Shown one piece after another: positions 61,601 to 64,000 of a stretch of DNA of 64,000 nucleotides; the stretch's first letter is position 1, and each line of letters opens with the position of its first letter. This DNA is from Candidatus Baltobacteraceae bacterium (lineage in GTDB: Bacteria; Vulcanimicrobiota; Vulcanimicrobiia; Vulcanimicrobiales; Vulcanimicrobiaceae). Below the pieces are notes generated by a model that saw nothing but the letters and a program-made list of their open reading frames with translations, searched no databases and was not told the origin of the DNA. Location: NCBI GenBank assembly GCA_036488875.1, contig DASXGW010000001.1:1-64000 (forward strand). Direction: 5' to 3'. The translations under genes and the position numbers were made by a program.

Positions 61601-62156
61601 CGTCACGATGTATCAAAATAAGGCGACCGGCAAGGGCGGCAACATCTACAACGATAACAACACCTCGCCGTACGTAACGCTCGCGAACACGATCGTTGCC
61701 GGTGGGACCGCCGGAGCCGCCGGTGGCGCCGACGTCTATAACAGCGGCACGATGACGTCGATGGGATACAACATTCTGCAGACGGCGCAGGTCGGCGGCG
61801 GAACGTTTACCCCGGCGACCGGCGACAAGACCGCTAATCCGAACCTGCTCGCGCTCTCGAATAACGGCGGCCCGACGTTCACCAACGCCGACCAGTCGAC
61901 GAGTCCCGGCAAAGCGTATATCCCGTGGACGTCCGCATCGAACGGAACGTGCGGCACGGTCACGGATATGGGCTTCGATCAACGTGGCTACACGCGCGGC
62001 GGCGGGAACAAGTGCGACGTCGGCGCGTACGAACTCTCGGGCTCGCCATACGCCATCAAGGTTCGTCCGCACGCGAAGCTTCGGCCGGATCCGCGTAAGC
62101 CTCGCCCTCATCCGCACGCGCGGCACATTCCACCGCACGAACGCGGAAAATCGTAA
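58683..62156 (+). CDS. Giant beta-helix lipoprotein with His/Arg-rich insert 2
   Basis: ATG 58683 lies three bases after the previous stop. The 1157-residue protein has the same plan: lipobox VTGC, N-terminal domain with MRIPKRHRRDHADLHPATIS, beta-helix rungs such as YGGAIYTD and STFTGNKAGGGT, and the metal-like insert VHPHARRHRDRHPEQPHRL near residues 305-325. A His/Arg/Pro-rich tail closes it (HAKLRPDPRKPRPHPHARH). The insert sits at the matching rung of both paralogs, which suggests a conserved function. A strong terminator closes the pair. Confidence 0.85.
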   Translation: MKRAIALGVALTFVTGCSGGGINGGNLLPGMSPNVRAPGGGLTTDGRHRVLDVHVTMRIPKRHRRDHADLHPATISPLTRSVGFVINGGAAQIFNATTSSSNCKATTSGTLCTFSVKAPPGSDSFIVTTYSSTGGAGTALDRAVAKITITAGKANAPTIRLGPVVSVATDSGAGSLRYAIATANSGDTILFTIPSTSKITLASSLTLNANVTIAGPGTTTTARPHSDSRHPDLTSAVSVSGLQISGAGTQQIFVVNGGVNATISGLVLTDGLATTTNQPGGAIYNAGSLTLHNDGFTDNGSQVSTSYIRVHPHARRHRDRHPEQPHRLRPHACTIGTQYGGAIYNHGNIVVSGSTFASNVLQNCFNSVYSYGGAIYTDEYSTLTSSGNIYSANAAYYGGAVYVNTTYGEASFTSDQFIANTGCGTSTGCPSSGCSTLTAKCTTSYPEGYGGAIYDGEGPGITVTSSTFTSNLAGGTSASSFGEGGAINLETGSPVITGSTFTGNKAGGGTANCSYGEGGAIYEDVGNAIELDNDTFTGNIAGGDDDSYGGAVYNDSDPDNGSGNKFTSNQAYATGSACETYGEAAGGALEADYGITMSNSSFTSNVAKGSGEAYGGAIDTDTSGSVLLSKDTFTSNSAVGTGLHGASDAEAYGGAIYTDLSTRLTGDTFSTNGAVAQTAIGDYAYGGAIYSDGTLISNGNTFTSNSATISSATASTIVYGGAVYTDSSYYSNGDKFSSNKATGRTSANGGALYADYSTFGITNGTFSSNTVTASAGKAFGGALSLSTHSSGTLSGGSFSANKSTSTGYTNVYDHGGGAIDAETSVTISGITATGNSVVGGAGGGIYGDGDVVTINNSTVSGNSASGAGDYGGGGGIFNDYVMSITNTTVSGNAAAVNGADAGGGGIYVDDTFTMSGSTVSGNKVTGTGTHSGGGGIFSYDSGTYTNDTISGNSSSIDGGGFDEYGAYAAFLDNVTMYQNKATGKGGNIYNDNNTSPYVTLANTIVAGGTAGAAGGADVYNSGTMTSMGYNILQTAQVGGGTFTPATGDKTANPNLLALSNNGGPTFTNADQSTSPGKAYIPWTSASNGTCGTVTDMGFDQRGYTRGGGNKCDVGAYELSGSPYAIKVRPHAKLRPDPRKPRPHPHARHIPPHERGKS

Positions 62157-62172
62157 ACCGACGATAGAGAAG

Positions 62173-62196
62173 CCCCGGGCAGCGCCCGGGGTTTCT
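62173..62196. terminator. Rho-independent terminator
   Basis: CCCCGGGC and GCCCGGGG (62173-62180, 62184-62191) form an 8-bp stem with a 3-base loop, followed by TTTCTTT on the plus strand. It ends the beta-helix pair and lies at the end of the convergent NrfD-like gene. Confidence 0.85.
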
Positions 62197-63069
62197 TTAT
62201 GTTTGCGCGGCGATGATGTATTTCGGATCTTTGGCGGATTGCTTTCCGGCGTGGTACACCGCGAAGCGTTCGGCTAGGCCGCCCGCGAGAAGAAGCGCAC
62301 CGCCCGCCTTCGCCAACCCTTTGCCGCGGGCGGCGGCAATCGTGCCCGCGATGTTGAGTGCTCCAGCTAGGAATGCGAGCATTCCCGCCCGACCTTTTTC
62401 ATACGGCTCCGCTTGGGTTTTTCCGAGCTCGTGATGCAGGCGCTTGAGCGCGAACCGAACGGCGATCGCGCCCACCAACGCCAGCCGTCGTGCAGCGCCG
62501 TTCTCGTCGGGCGGCGCGCAGCAAAGGCCGACCGCGCCTGCCGTCGACGCCGACGTTGCGGCGAACAGCAGTGGAAGCGATTCCCGGCCGTGGAGCCACG
62601 CAGGCATAGCCGTATCGCTGATGAGCACGGACGTGTAGACCGACATCACCGGTCCGACGAGTCCCGCGATCGTTTCGAACGCGCGTCCCAGCGGCGTTGC
62701 GATGCCCGTGAGCTCGGAGGCGGCCGCAGCCATGGACGATCCGCCGAATATCGAGAACACGTACACGCCGACGCTCATTGGCGACGTGGGCTTGAAGACG
62801 CGCAGCATGTTCGCAAAGCGCGACGGTTTCTTGAGGTCGGCAATTAAGCAGAAACCGCTAAGCGCGCTGCCCGCGGCCGCGGCGAGTGTCATCGTGCGTG
62901 CGAGCCCATGCTTTTTGCGAACGCGCGAAACGAGTCCCAGCGCCGCACACGCGCCGGCCAAGCCGCCGGCCCAAAAGTACGTTGGAATCAGCGGCGTCCA
63001 CTCCGGCGGCTTGACGATCGGCTTGCCGTAATAGCCGCCGATCGCGCCGTTTGCTGATGCGGTCTTCAC
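62197..63069 (-). CDS. NrfD/PsrC-like membrane anchor
   Basis: GTG 63069 overlaps the Fe-S subunit stop by four bases. The 290-residue protein has about eight TM helices and the NrfD/PsrC pattern GKPIVKPPEWTPLIPTYFWAGGLAGACA at the start. These subunits bind quinone and pass electrons to or from the Fe-S partner. With the two upstream genes it forms a formate-dehydrogenase-type complex. An unusual feature is the long soluble-looking helical section near residues 190-240. Confidence 0.85.
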   Translation of the reverse strand: MKTASANGAIGGYYGKPIVKPPEWTPLIPTYFWAGGLAGACAALGLVSRVRKKHGLARTMTLAAAAGSALSGFCLIADLKKPSRFANMLRVFKPTSPMSVGVYVFSIFGGSSMAAAASELTGIATPLGRAFETIAGLVGPVMSVYTSVLISDTAMPAWLHGRESLPLLFAATSASTAGAVGLCCAPPDENGAARRLALVGAIAVRFALKRLHHELGKTQAEPYEKGRAGMLAFLAGALNIAGTIAAARGKGLAKAGGALLLAGGLAERFAVYHAGKQSAKDPKYIIAAQT

Positions 63070-63914
63070 GGTCCGATACTCGCTGCGATGATCGCCGCCA
63101 GCAGTGCCGCCGCTGCTACGCCGGCGGCGCGCCACATCTGCGGGAGATATTTCGTCGGCACGACGGGATTCGGCGGCAATCCATAGACCTCGGGACGATC
63201 GAGAAGAAGAAATATCGAGCCTCCGCCGCCGATGCCGTCCTTCGGATCGTCGAGATACAATCGCGCGTCCGGAAAGCGATCCACGACGTCTTGCACGCGC
63301 GCCTGCGCTCGCTCGCGCAGCTCTTCGACGTTCCCGTATTGGATCGAGTGCGTCGGGCAAGCTTTGGCGCACGCAGGCTCGTCACCCACCTTCAACCGGT
63401 CGTAACAAAGCGTGCATTTGCCCATCGTTCCGCGGCCGCTCGTCTCGCCCCGAGGAGAAACTTCGTCGACGCGCTGGCTGATGACGCCGAAGGGACAAGC
63501 CACCACGCAGTAGCCGCAGCCGTTGCAGACGTCATCCTGCAAAACGACCGTGCCGAACTCGGTGCGAACCAGGGCGCCCGTCGGACAAACGTCGAGGCAG
63601 GCCGCATGCGTGCAGTGTTTACAGACGTCCGATTCCATGAGCCACCGGTTGTCGTCCATCTGCTCGACGAACGCGACGTGCCGCCACGTCGAACCGCTGA
63701 GTTCGCCGGTGTTGTCGTACGACATGCCGGTAAACGTATAGCCGTCTTGCGGCAGCTCGTTCCATTCCTTGCACGCCACCTCGCAGGCTTTGCAGCCGAT
63801 GCAGAGCGTCGTGTCGGTGAAGAAACCTTTGCGATCGCGCTCGGAGGAACCGTAGGTCGCGGCTTGTGCGGCCGCCGACGTTTGGGCGATCAAGTCCACA
63901 AAAAACGTACTCAC
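63066..63914 (-). CDS. 4Fe-4S subunit of a formate-dehydrogenase-type complex
   Basis: A 282-residue ferredoxin-like subunit with four cysteine clusters: CIGCKACEVAC (about 38-48), CKHCTHAACLDVCP (about 97-110), CNGCGYCVVACP (about 129-140) and CTLCYDRLKVGDEPACAKACP (about 166-186). This is the FdhB/DmsB layout. A C-terminal TM helix (about 262-280) anchors it. GTG 63914, seven bases after AAAGGAG, overlaps the catalytic-subunit stop (GTGA). It carries electrons between that subunit and the NrfD-like anchor. Confidence 0.9.
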   Translation of the reverse strand: MSTFFVDLIAQTSAAAQAATYGSSERDRKGFFTDTTLCIGCKACEVACKEWNELPQDGYTFTGMSYDNTGELSGSTWRHVAFVEQMDDNRWLMESDVCKHCTHAACLDVCPTGALVRTEFGTVVLQDDVCNGCGYCVVACPFGVISQRVDEVSPRGETSGRGTMGKCTLCYDRLKVGDEPACAKACPTHSIQYGNVEELRERAQARVQDVVDRFPDARLYLDDPKDGIGGGGSIFLLLDRPEVYGLPPNPVVPTKYLPQMWRAAGVAAAALLAAIIAASIGP

Positions 63915-64000
63915 GATCGCTCCTTTGCGCGCGCCCGGCCCTGCACGGCCGACAGATACTCGCGCATCTCAACGCCGTGCGGCCGGCGGCCTGGCTGAAT
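63911..64000 (-). CDS. C-terminus of the catalytic subunit (partial)
   Basis: Thirty residues in frame from the window edge to a TGA at 63911. They end HGVEMREYLSAVQGRARAKERS and overlap the Fe-S subunit start by four bases. The position suggests the molybdenum/tungsten catalytic subunit of a formate dehydrogenase or related molybdopterin enzyme. The visible part is too short to prove which. Confidence 0.5.
   Translation of the reverse strand: MQPGRRPHGVEMREYLSAVQGRARAKERS

Noticed and set aside
55850-62100. CRISPR-like repetitiveness in the beta-helix genes
   Set aside because: The repetition is at the protein level (GGAIYN/STFTGN rungs) with variable DNA, and there are no equal-length repeats or spacers.

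Overview
The window is a high-GC bacterial chromosome segment with double-membrane (Gram-negative-type) features: three TonB-dependent outer-membrane receptors, hldD for LPS-core heptose, and many lipoproteins with clear lipoboxes. GloVer tandem-repeat lipoproteins, huge choice-of-anchor-Q-like beta-helix lipoproteins, TonB receptors with an N-terminal carboxypeptidase-regulatory domain and phospholipase-C-like phosphoesterases together suggest a member of Candidatus Eremiobacterota/Vulcanimicrobiota (WPS-2). This is inference from gene families; Acidobacteriota is the main alternative. GTG and TTG starts are common. Two genes seem to start at non-canonical codons.

Layout. 1-5.8 kb looks accessory: small membrane and secreted proteins of unknown function, a 20-bp direct repeat, and three intergenic copies of a sequence resembling a tRNA 3' end. 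2.6-9.6 kb holds three paralogous PDZ-like/multi-TM/GAF membrane proteins without an output domain. 9.6-19.4 kb carries two phospholipase-C-like phosphoesterases, two GloVer lipoproteins (one frameshifted at its C-terminus), a STAND/TPR ATPase and a SemiSWEET-like protein. 20-24.5 kb is a tight operon: etfB, etfA, a TPR protein and a class-II-type deacetylase. A large TonB receptor with a strong bidirectional terminator follows.

28.3-33.7 kb is an envelope and copper-thiol block. It has two SCO proteins, an ECF sigma factor, an anti-sigma factor and an RseB-like sensor on the minus strand, chained by 1- to 4-nt overlaps. Divergent to these are a MauE/DoxX-like protein and a TlpA-like thioredoxin. 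A His-rich anchored protein of unknown function follows hldD. 37-44.7 kb is a minus-strand copper operon: a duplicated His-containing membrane protein brackets an outer-membrane protein, CopC and a CopD-cytochrome c-thioredoxin-fold fusion, with a TonB receptor and a secreted protein downstream.

44.8-54.8 kb is mostly housekeeping: YmdB-type phosphodiesterase, PHP phosphoesterase, cyclodeaminase, ahcY-metK, two secreted proteins, an MFS transporter and tRNA-Asn. A 58-residue secreted peptide gene sits there with its own consensus promoter flanked by inverted operator-like arms. 55-62.2 kb encodes two tandem giant beta-helix lipoproteins with His/Arg-rich inserts and tails. The window ends in a formate-dehydrogenase-type operon (catalytic subunit C-terminus, 4Fe-4S subunit, NrfD-like anchor). 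I saw no CRISPR array, insertion sequence or rRNA.
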